Below, one piece after another: positions 49,515-57,799 of a stretch of DNA of 64,000 nucleotides. Each line of letters starts with the position of its first letter. The first letter of the stretch is position 1. A program made the translations under genes and the position numbers. The stretch covers positions 1 through 64,000 of the forward strand of contig JAFSOR010000028.1 in assembly GCA_017446885.1 (NCBI GenBank), given 5' to 3'. Source of the DNA: Spirochaetia bacterium (GTDB lineage: Bacteria; Spirochaetota; Spirochaetia; CADAEX01). Under the pieces are notes generated by a model, which was not told the DNA's origin, ran no database searches, and saw nothing but the letters and a program-made list of their open reading frames with translations.

Positions 49515-51326
49515 ATGGACAGGAAAATAGTTACACTTATTCTTTTATGCCTCTTTATCTGGCCTCTTTTTGCAGAAAGCGAACGCATCATCATACTTGA
49601 TGACGGCACTTATGTATCAACATGCAGAGATTCCAAGGTGCAGCGTTCCTTTGACGGGGGAGTGACCTGGAATCCGTTTACAGAAGGGCTTCCGGAAAAG
49701 CATGTCTATCCTTTTAAAGATAAGGAATACAGAGACCTTTCAAGCATTTTCTGCCATCAGCCAAGCGGATACATGGTATGCTGCGGCTCGAACTTTGTGT
49801 CGTTATATGATGTGGATACATCCACTTGGAAGACTATTCCCACAGGCGAGCCTATCAAGGTACGCTCCTACTATACATCGGTGGCCATGAAAGGGACCGA
49901 GGAAGGCTATACTGTCATGATAGGAACCAGCTGCGACGGCCTTTTTGTTACCTACGACATGGGTGCCACCTGGGAGATTTTCCCAAGCAACAGGTTCTAT
50001 ATAGGGGGCGGCTTCTACGAGGAGATAACTGCAATATGCCCTGTGGACAACAAAGAGCCCTACACATGGTATGCATCCTGCCTGCCCGACAACCAGCTTT
50101 ATGGTTACGACCCATATATACAGCGCTGGAAACCGCTGCCCACCCCCGATGCAGTCTCTGCAAACCCTATCCATGCCATAACCGATACAGGCACTGCACT
50201 TAAAGTTTTTACAGGGACAGAAGTATACGAAGCCTCTTACGATGGCAGCGAATGGTACAAATACGACGGCCTTGAGCTGCCTGTCAAAAAGACAACCATG
50301 ACCTATTCAGAATCGGTCCGCAAGAAAGCAGCTGCAGACCGTACAGGAATCTATCTGAACTATATAAATGGAAAGCCGGGCCGCCTTGAGAACCATATCA
50401 AGTTCCTTAAAGCCCATAATATGGATTCGTTTGTGATTGACCTTAAGGACGACTTCGGCAATGTCACCTGCACCACATCAAACCCCGTTGCAGCAGCCAC
50501 AGGTGCCAACAAGGAATACTTTGACCTTGCCACGCTGCTGGATACTGCCCACAGTGCTGGAATGTATGTGATAGGCCGTATAGTTGTGTTCAAAGACGAG
50601 CGTATGTACCGCCACGACAGCTTTAAGTATGCAGTAAAGAAAAAGACCGACGGCAAGCCATGGGAAAACGGCCGTGAATATTGGGTCGATCCATTCTGCT
50701 CCGACATCTGGGATTACAACATCTCCCTTGCCATGGAGTTCCAGGAGGCAGGTGTGGATGAGATTCAATTCGATTATATACGGTTCCCTACCGACGGAAA
50801 GATACAGAACATTGAATATACATGGGCCCATGACGGCATGACAAACTCCGATGCCCTGGAGTCGTTCTTAAAGAAGGCACGGCAGGCAATCTCTATACCT
50901 ATAAGCGTAGATTTCTACGGTTTCAACGGCTGGAACAAGATGGAGAAGTGGAACGGCCAGAATCTGGTCATGGCAAGCAAATATGTGGATGTAGTTTCTC
51001 CAATGTACTATCCTTCGCATTTTTCCACCGACTTCCACAAAAAAGGAAAAGATTACATGGAGTGGGCCGAATACATATACAAGGCAGGAACTCTCCATTC
51101 CAAGCTTATATGCGGGTATAACAACTGCCTGGTGCGCCCGTTTGTACAGGCTTTCCTGGTGGGGGATGAGAAGGCATTCGGCGAAGCAGAATATCATGAA
51201 TATTATAAACGGCAGATAAAAGGGCTTAACGCAGAGGACGCCAGTGGCTTTACCCTGTGGAATTCCTCCAACAAATACTATATGGTACCTGCCGGCTTTA
51301 AGGCTTCTTCAAAAGGGCAGCCTTGA
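49515..51326 (+). CDS. Secreted DUF4015-type glycoside hydrolase
   Basis: A 603-aa protein with a signal peptide (about 1-19, WPLFAES). Residues 20-270 contain BNR-like repeats (RSFDGGVTWNPF, TYDMGATWEIF), suggesting a beta-propeller. Residues about 290-570 are a TIM-barrel of the DUF4015 putative glycosidase family: GIYLNY, FVIDLKDDFGNV, VIGRIVVFKD and the acidic DEIQFDYIRFPTDG motif. It probably acts on an extracellular or periplasmic polysaccharide. The ATG at 49515 has a weak GAGA upstream. The last 29 nt overlap the convergent dinB. Confidence 0.82.
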   Translation: MDRKIVTLILLCLFIWPLFAESERIIILDDGTYVSTCRDSKVQRSFDGGVTWNPFTEGLPEKHVYPFKDKEYRDLSSIFCHQPSGYMVCCGSNFVSLYDVDTSTWKTIPTGEPIKVRSYYTSVAMKGTEEGYTVMIGTSCDGLFVTYDMGATWEIFPSNRFYIGGGFYEEITAICPVDNKEPYTWYASCLPDNQLYGYDPYIQRWKPLPTPDAVSANPIHAITDTGTALKVFTGTEVYEASYDGSEWYKYDGLELPVKKTTMTYSESVRKKAAADRTGIYLNYINGKPGRLENHIKFLKAHNMDSFVIDLKDDFGNVTCTTSNPVAAATGANKEYFDLATLLDTAHSAGMYVIGRIVVFKDERMYRHDSFKYAVKKKTDGKPWENGREYWVDPFCSDIWDYNISLAMEFQEAGVDEIQFDYIRFPTDGKIQNIEYTWAHDGMTNSDALESFLKKARQAISIPISVDFYGFNGWNKMEKWNGQNLVMASKYVDVVSPMYYPSHFSTDFHKKGKDYMEWAEYIYKAGTLHSKLICGYNNCLVRPFVQAFLVGDEKAFGEAEYHEYYKRQIKGLNAEDASGFTLWNSSNKYYMVPAGFKASSKGQP

Positions 51327-52467
51327 TAACCTGATTATTCTGGAACCTGCTGTTCAGGTTCAGCACAGCCTTCTCCACCTTGTTCTGTTTCTCATGGATG
51401 TCATCAAACAGCTGAAGCTGTGTCTTTCCAGTTTCGTCGGCATTCTGGAAGCCAAGCCCTATAAGCCTTATATTCCGTTTTCTGTCCCACTTCTTCTGAA
51501 GCAGGGCAAGCGATGCCTGGAACACTTCCTCGGCCGATGTGAATGCGTTATCCTGTGTGACCTGGATGGTGGAGGTAGAGAAGTTGTCAAGCCGTATCTT
51601 GAGTGCCAGGGTTTTGGAGGACCAGCCCTTCTTTAAAAGGCGGAATGTAATCTGATGCGACAGCCCTAAAAGTGTCTCCCTCAGGACAGCGTAATCTCCC
51701 ACATCCTGATCAAAGGTTATCTCGTTGCTTATAGACCTGCTCTTGTGCTCCATAGAACATATACCCGGATCTTTCCCCCAGGCTATGGCACTTAGGAAAT
51801 CAGAAGCTCCTTTCCCGAATATTCCTTCAAGAATTGTGCTTGAAAAACTCCGTATCTGGGCAGCTGAGGTTATGCCTGATTTCTCAAGCCTTGAGTATGT
51901 ACTCTTGCCTATGCCCCACAGCTTCTTAAGCGGGATGGAATCTATGAACTCAATCTCTTTCCCTTTTTCCACCTGGTATAGGCCGTCGGGCTTGCGGTAG
52001 TCTGATGCCAGCTTTGCAAGATACCGGTTTTCTCCTATCCCGATTGAGACTGTAAGTCCGGTCTCTTCCTTGACACAGGCCTTGATTTTTGAAGCTACTT
52101 CCACAGGAGGCCCCATAAGGCGGTCTGTACCGGTAAGGTCAAGGAAAGCCTCGTCTATGGAGTTCTGGATTACCTCGGGGGCAAAGCGGGAAAATATCTC
52201 CATAATGTGGTCCGAAACCTCCTTGTACCGGGCCATACGGACAGGGACAAATATTCCATTAGGACACAGTTTGTGTGCGGTGGAAGAAGGCATGGCAGAA
52301 TGGACTCCGAACTTACGCGCCTCGTAGGAGCAGGCAGAGACTACGCCCCTGTGTCCCTCCATTCCACCTACAATAAGAGGTTTGCCTTTATAATCGGGGT
52401 TGTCGTGCTGCTCCACAGAGGCAAAGAATGCATCCATGTCTGCGCAGAAGAAGACATTCTGCATCAT
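51298..52467 (-). CDS. dinB: DNA polymerase IV
   Basis: A 389-aa Y-family translesion polymerase. The catalytic acidic residues appear in CADMDAFFASVEQ (near residue 8) and in NSIDEAFLDLTG (near 103). The fingers/palm region SIGIGENRYLAKLASDYRKP and the helix-hairpin LKKLWGIGKST follow, then the little-finger domain. It copies damaged DNA with low fidelity. The ATG ATG start overlaps the stop of the M28-like gene upstream, so the two are one transcript. GAGGA precedes the start. Confidence 0.95.
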   Translation of the reverse strand: MMQNVFFCADMDAFFASVEQHDNPDYKGKPLIVGGMEGHRGVVSACSYEARKFGVHSAMPSSTAHKLCPNGIFVPVRMARYKEVSDHIMEIFSRFAPEVIQNSIDEAFLDLTGTDRLMGPPVEVASKIKACVKEETGLTVSIGIGENRYLAKLASDYRKPDGLYQVEKGKEIEFIDSIPLKKLWGIGKSTYSRLEKSGITSAAQIRSFSSTILEGIFGKGASDFLSAIAWGKDPGICSMEHKSRSISNEITFDQDVGDYAVLRETLLGLSHQITFRLLKKGWSSKTLALKIRLDNFSTSTIQVTQDNAFTSAEEVFQASLALLQKKWDRKRNIRLIGLGFQNADETGKTQLQLFDDIHEKQNKVEKAVLNLNSRFQNNQVIKAALLKKP

Positions 52468-54605
52468 TTTTCCTCGTGGAAAGAGAGCTTTTTGGCAAGT
52501 ATGAGGGATGGCTTACAGTACTTTTTTTCGCCATAAAACATGAAATCGAAAGGCATGGTGGAGTAGCATATCTCTATCTGGGCATCGAAAGCGCTGTCCT
52601 TGTGGGTAGTCACCTTGAGCTCAAACGGAATTGGCTGGTTCTTCCCTATGAAAAACGATACTGTATCATTCTGAATCTGGTACGGGTAGGTGGATTCAAG
52701 GATAAGTATCTTATCTCCTTTTGAAGGGGCTTTAAGCGTTATGTACAGCTGGTCTGGCTTACCTTTTGTGGCAACATGGAATTCTATAGTCTTACGGTCA
52801 AGGAACCTGCTGGTGGCAGCCCAGACCGAAACCTCCTCCTGTGGTCTCTGGATATCGTAGATAAGTCTTTTTTCCTTTGAGGATATATTAAACTCCTCAT
52901 CTCCGGTCTTGACCTGAATTATTCCAAGCTTATAATCGCTTTCCAGGGTCAGGGTGCCCCGCATCTCGTCCAGGTCGTAGAACTCAACAGCATTTACCAG
53001 CTGCCTGTTGGTATCGCTGAAAGGCCTATACAGATATACAAACCTGAATGCAAGCACAGTCAGAAACAGTAGTGCGGCGTATCCCAAAAGCTTGGAAAGT
53101 CTATGCTTAAGCTGTTCTTTAAGGGGAATGACATAGAAAATCCTGATTCCCATAAATATGAAAGGCAGCACAAATACTGCAAGATACAGGTTTGTCCACA
53201 TGGGAGAGAATATAAGGTCGTGGCACAGGTTGAGCGCAGGGTAGAACAGGATTCCGTAGATAGTCCTGATAAAAAGCAGACCCGAAAGCATCATGCACAG
53301 GAATTTTATACGGCGTTTCCTGACAACAGCAAATGCAAAGATACACAAAAGGCTCCATGTGAAATATGCTGCAAATGAAAAGTCTATGGCCATGAATATA
53401 ATCATATCCAGCAGAGCAGTTATGATGGCCGCACCCGAATAGAAGTTTCCCAGGTTATGCTGTTTTAGCTGAGAATATGCAGGAAGCAGGAAAACAAGCA
53501 GCACCAGTCCTATAAGCACCTTAAGGCTTATAAGCTCGGGTATTATGGTCTGCCACTGGGTGTCAAGGCGGGTTGCTGTCAAGAATAGTTCCGAGATCCA
53601 TGTTGATACCTGAAAGAAAATGAAAAGCATCATAGTGGTCCAGAGCACGATGGAGATGTTTTTTAAGAAAAGGTGCACATAGTTCTTGGCCTGTTTTGTG
53701 TGAAGAATTATGTAGAACAGGATGGAGCCGGTGACTACAAGGAAGAAAATCATTATATAGAACTCTGTCATAATGATATAGGAATATCCCACCTGCATAA
53801 TAAAATAGTTCTGATCTTCGTTGTCGTGGTGTGTCAGATCCTGTTTCTCGAAATCCTCTACAAAATGGCAGAAAGAGGAGACCCATATAGAAGCCGACTG
53901 CTCCTTGGTGCTGTTCTCGTTATACATCATAAGTGCTGTTATATCTGCATCCAGATAAATATCCAGCGGCGAAGATTCGGGAATCATTCCCATGCTGTAA
54001 AGAATATTCTGTTCTGGCCGCAAGTTGAAACTGAGTCCAGATTTTCTAAGGCTTCTGTTGCAGTAATTGACCATCCAGTATGGCATTATATGCTCCCGGT
54101 TTCCAGTCTGCAGAATGATTTTGTCAGAGATTCCCTTGAAGTTAAGATATAAGAGTGTGCACTTTTCATCCTGCATCTTTTCTGATGCAACCTTTGAGCC
54201 TATGAAGTCGGCACCCAGAAAAAGAATCTGTATTTGGCTGGTGTGCTCCCGGTCTTTAAAGTATTCGGCAAGTTCCAGCGCCAATGCGGTATTTACAGGG
54301 CTGCTATGCTCTGCCATAGGTACTGCTATGACCAAGTTCTGTTCTCCTGTTCCAGGCAGCACCACCGAAATGTTATGTGCAAAAGAATGGGAATCTTTTA
54401 GTGTATCCAGCGGTGTCTCGGTGTATGGTATGTCGGCTTTCTCCAGAGCGCTTTTAATAAAATGCTCTATCCGGTGGGCCTGTTCTGAATGTTCCTGGGC
54501 AGGATAGAAAGGGCTGAGCTGTCCCATAGTATGCTCAAAACTATCCTGGGCATAAACAGATGCGAGACAGAAAATAAGGAGAATCAGCACAAAAAGTTTT
54601 CTCAT
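52464..54605 (-). CDS. Membrane protein with degenerate M28 peptidase-like domain
   Basis: A 713-aa protein with a signal peptide (MRKLFVLILLIFCL...VYAQ). Residues 20-270 follow the M28 aminopeptidase fold, with LPGTGEQNLVIAVPM at the first metal-ligand strand and TALALELAEYF and FLGADFIGS at the positions of the D-N-S-G and EE-GLLGS motifs. The His, Asp and Glu zinc ligands are not conserved, so it is probably catalytically dead. Residues 275-515 hold about 9 TM segments, and a beta-rich tail follows. It resembles eukaryotic Gaa1/ERMP-type layouts in outline only. ATG 54605 lies 7 nt after a -10 (TATTCT) and may be leaderless. Confidence 0.7.
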   Translation of the reverse strand: MRKLFVLILLIFCLASVYAQDSFEHTMGQLSPFYPAQEHSEQAHRIEHFIKSALEKADIPYTETPLDTLKDSHSFAHNISVVLPGTGEQNLVIAVPMAEHSSPVNTALALELAEYFKDREHTSQIQILFLGADFIGSKVASEKMQDEKCTLLYLNFKGISDKIILQTGNREHIMPYWMVNYCNRSLRKSGLSFNLRPEQNILYSMGMIPESSPLDIYLDADITALMMYNENSTKEQSASIWVSSFCHFVEDFEKQDLTHHDNEDQNYFIMQVGYSYIIMTEFYIMIFFLVVTGSILFYIILHTKQAKNYVHLFLKNISIVLWTTMMLFIFFQVSTWISELFLTATRLDTQWQTIIPELISLKVLIGLVLLVFLLPAYSQLKQHNLGNFYSGAAIITALLDMIIFMAIDFSFAAYFTWSLLCIFAFAVVRKRRIKFLCMMLSGLLFIRTIYGILFYPALNLCHDLIFSPMWTNLYLAVFVLPFIFMGIRIFYVIPLKEQLKHRLSKLLGYAALLFLTVLAFRFVYLYRPFSDTNRQLVNAVEFYDLDEMRGTLTLESDYKLGIIQVKTGDEEFNISSKEKRLIYDIQRPQEEVSVWAATSRFLDRKTIEFHVATKGKPDQLYITLKAPSKGDKILILESTYPYQIQNDTVSFFIGKNQPIPFELKVTTHKDSAFDAQIEICYSTMPFDFMFYGEKKYCKPSLILAKKLSFHEEK

Positions 54606-54612
54606 CATATAA

Positions 54613-54641
54613 AGAATATTTTATGTGGGATTTACAGTCAA
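54613..54641 (-). promoter_or_regulatory. Promoter of the M28-like/dinB operon
   Basis: Read on the minus strand, TTGACT (54641-54636) is followed after 17 bp by TATTCT (54618-54613). Only 7 nt separate it from ATG 54605. Confidence 0.5.
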
Positions 54642-54655
54642 GAGCAATATTATTA

Positions 54656-54664
54656 TGATATAAT
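54656..54664 (+). promoter_or_regulatory. Extended -10 promoter of the small membrane protein gene
   Basis: An extended -10 box (TGATATAAT, 54656-54664) with no good -35 region. The ATG at 54670 follows after 5 nt, so the mRNA is probably leaderless. Confidence 0.5.
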
Positions 54665-54669
54665 AAGAT

Positions 54670-55002
54670 ATGCAGGCAAAAGATTTTTCCAGGACAAAAA
54701 TATTCAGGCTGATCAACAGGTGCTCTATTTTCATGGCTGTATTTACCGCAGCCGTATTCTTTTTCTATGTCCTGGGTTCGTATCAGGCATTTCTGCCCGA
54801 CACCATGATGCTGCTTCTGCGTTGCACTGTCTGGTCATCGTTGGCACTTATCGGCTGTTCGGTAATTGTCATTGCCCTTCTTTTGACCTTTATAAACAGT
54901 CGGCGTATTTTTGCTGTAAAAAAGCTTTCAGCTCAGATTTTTTTTATAGCTATGGCCTTTGCCTTTCTCTATGTCTCAATGTTCATCATCGCCTGTGTCT
55001 GA
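54670..55002 (+). CDS. Small membrane protein, 3 TM segments
   Basis: A 110-aa hydrophobic protein with a short basic N-terminus and three clear TM stretches (about 18-38, 48-70 and 86-108). The family is not recognised; the size and TM layout are like many DUF2975-type regulators, but no motif proves it. No ribosome-binding site: TGATATAAT (an extended -10) ends 5 nt before the ATG. Its end overlaps the convergent znuB gene by 17 nt. Confidence 0.6.
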   Translation: MQAKDFSRTKIFRLINRCSIFMAVFTAAVFFFYVLGSYQAFLPDTMMLLLRCTVWSSLALIGCSVIVIALLLTFINSRRIFAVKKLSAQIFFIAMAFAFLYVSMFIIACV

Positions 55003-55837
55003 CTATTGCCTTTGAGCAGAGTGCCAGAGCCAGGTAGACAATTCCAGAAAGTATTATCGTCACAGCCCCGGTGGGCAGGTCGAATGTGTAGCTTAGGAAG
55101 AGCCCCGATGAGGAGAATATGGCACACAATATTGCCCCCAGTGTCATTATATGAGACAGCCTTCTGACCACAAGGGATGCGGCAGCGGCAGGTATGGTAA
55201 GGAATGCTATGGACATGACCACTCCCACCAGCGATACCATAAGCACCACAGTTATTGCGATTAGAATGTTAAGCAGCACATTCAGGAACACAGTGTTTAT
55301 GCCCCGTACTATGGCAAAGGTCTCGTCAAATGCTGTTGCCTTCAGCACATGGTAGTACCGGATGACGATGAATATTACAACCAGATCCAGCAGCATTATT
55401 GTGATAAGGTCGCTGTGCGATATAAGGAGGATGTTTCCGAACAGGTAGCTCATAGGATCGGCGTATCCAGAAGAAAGGGCTATGCATACAATGCCCAATG
55501 CCATGCCCACTGCCCATACTGCACCGATTACGCTGTCGCTCCGCTCCTGGCTGTACAGTTCCACCAGCGATATGACAACTGCAGCCAGCACCGAGGCCAC
55601 CAGTGCTCCAATGATTGGCGAGAAGGCAAGTCCCAGTTTTTCGTTAAGCAGAATTACGGCGCCAATTCCTCCCAGGGCAACATGGCTTACTGCACCTACA
55701 ATATACGACATGCGTTTGATGACTACATAGGAGCCTATCATTCCGAATGCTATGCTGGAAAGAAGCCCAGCAAAAAGTGCATACCGGATGAAAGGAACCG
55801 CAGGGTCTGTGATTGCGGCCCAGAATTCACTCAGCAT
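54986..55837 (-). CDS. znuB: Zinc ABC transporter permease
   Basis: A 283-aa inner-membrane permease of the ABC-3 family with about 8 TM segments. It has the GMIGSYVVIKRMSYIVGAVSHVALGG opening (residues 30-55) and the GVVMSIAFLTIPAAAASLV region near 205, both typical. It forms the channel for metal received from ZnuA and driven by ZnuC. It is the last gene of the regulator-znuA-znuC-znuB operon and overlaps znuC by 11 nt. Confidence 0.92.
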   Translation of the reverse strand: MLSEFWAAITDPAVPFIRYALFAGLLSSIAFGMIGSYVVIKRMSYIVGAVSHVALGGIGAVILLNEKLGLAFSPIIGALVASVLAAVVISLVELYSQERSDSVIGAVWAVGMALGIVCIALSSGYADPMSYLFGNILLISHSDLITIMLLDLVVIFIVIRYYHVLKATAFDETFAIVRGINTVFLNVLLNILIAITVVLMVSLVGVVMSIAFLTIPAAAASLVVRRLSHIMTLGAILCAIFSSSGLFLSYTFDLPTGAVTIILSGIVYLALALCSKAIVRHRR

Positions 55838-56585
55838 GGTGGTCCTCCTTCCGGTGTCCGCGGTGGTTGTACAGGTCTATGTCGTGGCGTATCATGTTCA
55901 AAGTCTCGGCCCCCACAGTTACAAGCTCGGTAGGGTGTTCGTGGACAAATGTGTTAACGCACAGCACCCGGGTCTGGAATGCTGTGGTGAATGCGGTGTC
56001 ATGGGTTACCAGAAGAATTGTCAGCTCTTTGTTCAGCTTCTTCATAAGTGCCGAAAGGTAATCCTCGGTGGTCACGTCTATGTTGGTGGTAGGCTCGTCC
56101 AGAAGCAGTATCTCGGGGCCGCTGGCCAATGCCCTGGCTATGAGCACCCGCTGCCGCTGACCGCCGGACAGGGCAGCAAAGGTGTTGTTCCGTACATCGG
56201 CAAGGCCTATGTCGCTTAAAATCTGTTCAGCAATCTCCCTGTCTTCTGCTGTGTATCGGAAAAGACCATCTTTCATCCTGCCCGAAAGGACAGTCTCGAA
56301 CACAGATATAGGAAACCGCGGGTCGAAAAGGGAATACTGGGGAACATAGCCCATCACCGGCTTTTTAAGCTTTTTAGGCGGCACCCCGTCAATCAGTATG
56401 GTGCCTGAATCTGGTTTAAGAATACCCAGGAGCAGCTTGAGCAGTGTCGATTTACCGCCGCCGTTAGGCCCTATGATTGTCACAATATCTTTATCGTAAA
56501 TCTCAAAGGAGACATTCTTTAGAACATCGCGGCTGTCGTAGCGGAAAGATAGATCCTTGACTTGGATTTTAATTTCTTTCATCAA
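55827..56585 (-). CDS. znuC: Zinc ABC transporter ATP-binding protein
   Basis: A 252-aa ABC ATPase. Walker A is GPNGGGKSTLLKLLL, the signature is LSGGQRQRVLIARAL, Walker B is ILLLDEPTTNID, and a switch His lies in LLVTHD. It powers import through ZnuB. It directly follows znuA with no gap. The C-terminus is short, without an extra regulatory domain. Confidence 0.94.
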   Translation of the reverse strand: MMKEIKIQVKDLSFRYDSRDVLKNVSFEIYDKDIVTIIGPNGGGKSTLLKLLLGILKPDSGTILIDGVPPKKLKKPVMGYVPQYSLFDPRFPISVFETVLSGRMKDGLFRYTAEDREIAEQILSDIGLADVRNNTFAALSGGQRQRVLIARALASGPEILLLDEPTTNIDVTTEDYLSALMKKLNKELTILLVTHDTAFTTAFQTRVLCVNTFVHEHPTELVTVGAETLNMIRHDIDLYNHRGHRKEDHHAE

Positions 56586-57479
56586 TCATTCCTCAAATGA
56601 TTTAACCAGAAGCTCTGCCGTATTCCTGGTGTTTTCCATCCAGTTGTATTCCAGCACCGACATAGTCACAGCCTTGCCACCTATAGCCTGGGCCACACGC
56701 TTTGCACCGGCTGCCGGGAATTCGGGCTGAATAAAAATAGTCTTGACCCGGTCTGCCTTTGCCTGGTTTACCAGTTCCCTGAGCTTGGCAGGAGTAGGCT
56801 CTTTCTCGCCGGTCTCGATAGACTTCTGCACTAGGCCGAACCTTTCTGCAAAATAAGTATATGCCGAGTGGTAGACATAGAATATCCTTCCCTTATAGGG
56901 GGCAAACTTTTGGTCAAGCTCTGATTTAAGAGCATCCAGATTCTTCGCAAAGTTCTCAAGATTGGCAGCATAGTTTGCAGCATGGGCTGGATCTATGCTG
57001 GAAAAAGTGTCGGCCATATTCTTGGCCACTATTTTAATAAGTACTGGGTCGGTCCAGATATGGGGGTCTGTCTCGCCGTGATGGTGATGATGGTGCTCAT
57101 GTTCGTGTTCATGTTCATCTTCTTCTTCATCGTGCTCTGGGTTCTTGAGCTTGGGCACATCCTTGTCACAGGCTGCGACAACCAGTTTCTTTTTCCCGGT
57201 CTTAAGCTTGTCCAGGAAAATGTTCTCGAAAGGAATTCCTATAGTAAAGTAGGCATCGGCATTTCCAAGCTGAACTATCTGCTTTGGGGATGGGTCGAAG
57301 CTCTCAGGGCTTGCACCGGATGGCACCAGCACCGACACATCCACCAGGTCGCCTCCAACCTGTTCAGCAAAATATTTCTGCGGCATTATACTTACAAAAA
57401 CGTTCAGTTTCTGTGGATTCTCGGTGTATGCAAATTGTATGCATATTGCAGCAAATAAAAAAATCAATGTTTTCCGCAT
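56586..57479 (-). CDS. znuA: Zinc-binding periplasmic protein with His-rich loop
   Basis: A 297-aa cluster-9 solute-binding protein with a signal peptide (about 1-18). An acidic/His-rich loop at about 116-134 (alternating His/Glu, then six His) is the hallmark of zinc rather than manganese binding proteins. Core ligand regions include GIPFENIF and DPHIWTDP (His140). The backbone helix KLRELVNQAKADRVKTIF and the C-terminal metal-site segment follow. It captures Zn2+ for ZnuBC. Its ATG lies 16 nt inside the end of the upstream regulator gene, so they are translationally coupled. Confidence 0.94.
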   Translation of the reverse strand: MRKTLIFLFAAICIQFAYTENPQKLNVFVSIMPQKYFAEQVGGDLVDVSVLVPSGASPESFDPSPKQIVQLGNADAYFTIGIPFENIFLDKLKTGKKKLVVAACDKDVPKLKNPEHDEEEDEHEHEHEHHHHHHGETDPHIWTDPVLIKIVAKNMADTFSSIDPAHAANYAANLENFAKNLDALKSELDQKFAPYKGRIFYVYHSAYTYFAERFGLVQKSIETGEKEPTPAKLRELVNQAKADRVKTIFIQPEFPAAGAKRVAQAIGGKAVTMSVLEYNWMENTRNTAELLVKSFEE

Positions 57480-57742
57480 CTGCAGTGCTCCTTATTGTTG
57501 CATTTTATATAAAGTTCATGGCAGTCCTTGCACTCCTCAAGGGAATGGGTCTTTATGAACTTGTCCCAGTGGGCCCGTTGAGATACCGATATGGTGCCTG
57601 TTCCCTGGCATAGTGGGCATGTGTTCTGCATATATTCAAGCACAGCATTGCGTATGAAGTCAGATTTGTTGGGCATATGCTTAAGTACAGCCGCCAGCTC
57701 TTCGTCGGCTTTAAAAGATATAACTTCTGTTTTTTCAGTCAT
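57464..57742 (-). CDS. Ribbon-helix-helix protein with Cys/His-rich tail, probable metal-responsive regulator of znuACB
   Basis: A 92-aa protein. Residues 5-38 form a ribbon-helix-helix DNA-binding fold (EVISFKADEELAAVL, then SDFIRNAVLEYM). Residues 40-92 are a compact metal-site candidate: CPLCQGTG (Cys42, Cys45), CKDCH (Cys71, Cys74, His75) and a CNNKEHCRCGKH tail (Cys81, 87, 89, His86, 92). It is the first gene of the znu operon and overlaps znuA by 16 nt. An operator-like repeat (57753-57775) overlaps its own promoter. It looks like a zinc sensor, distinct from Zur (Fur family), AdcR and NikR; I know of no named family with this build. Confidence 0.75.
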   Translation of the reverse strand: MTEKTEVISFKADEELAAVLKHMPNKSDFIRNAVLEYMQNTCPLCQGTGTISVSQRAHWDKFIKTHSLEECKDCHELYIKCNNKEHCRCGKH

Positions 57743-57752
57743 GAAAATTCCT

Positions 57753-57775
57753 CTGGTAATACTTTGTAATACCAG
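57753..57775. promoter_or_regulatory. Operator-like repeat over the znu operon promoter
   Basis: GTAATAC-TTT-GTAATAC is a direct 7-mer repeat with a 10-bp period. The wider sequence (CTGG ... CCAG ends) also forms a 9-of-10 inverted repeat. On the minus strand it overlaps the -10 region (TACAAA); TTGACA is the -35 (complement of 57787-57792, 18-bp spacing). Repressor binding here would block the operon. Confidence 0.65.
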
Positions 57776-57799
57776 GGAAGCCCTTATGTCAATAGGGTT

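Noticed and set aside
57113-57130. CAT/GTG-rich tract looking like a simple repeat
   Set aside because: It is the coding sequence of the ZnuA His-rich loop.
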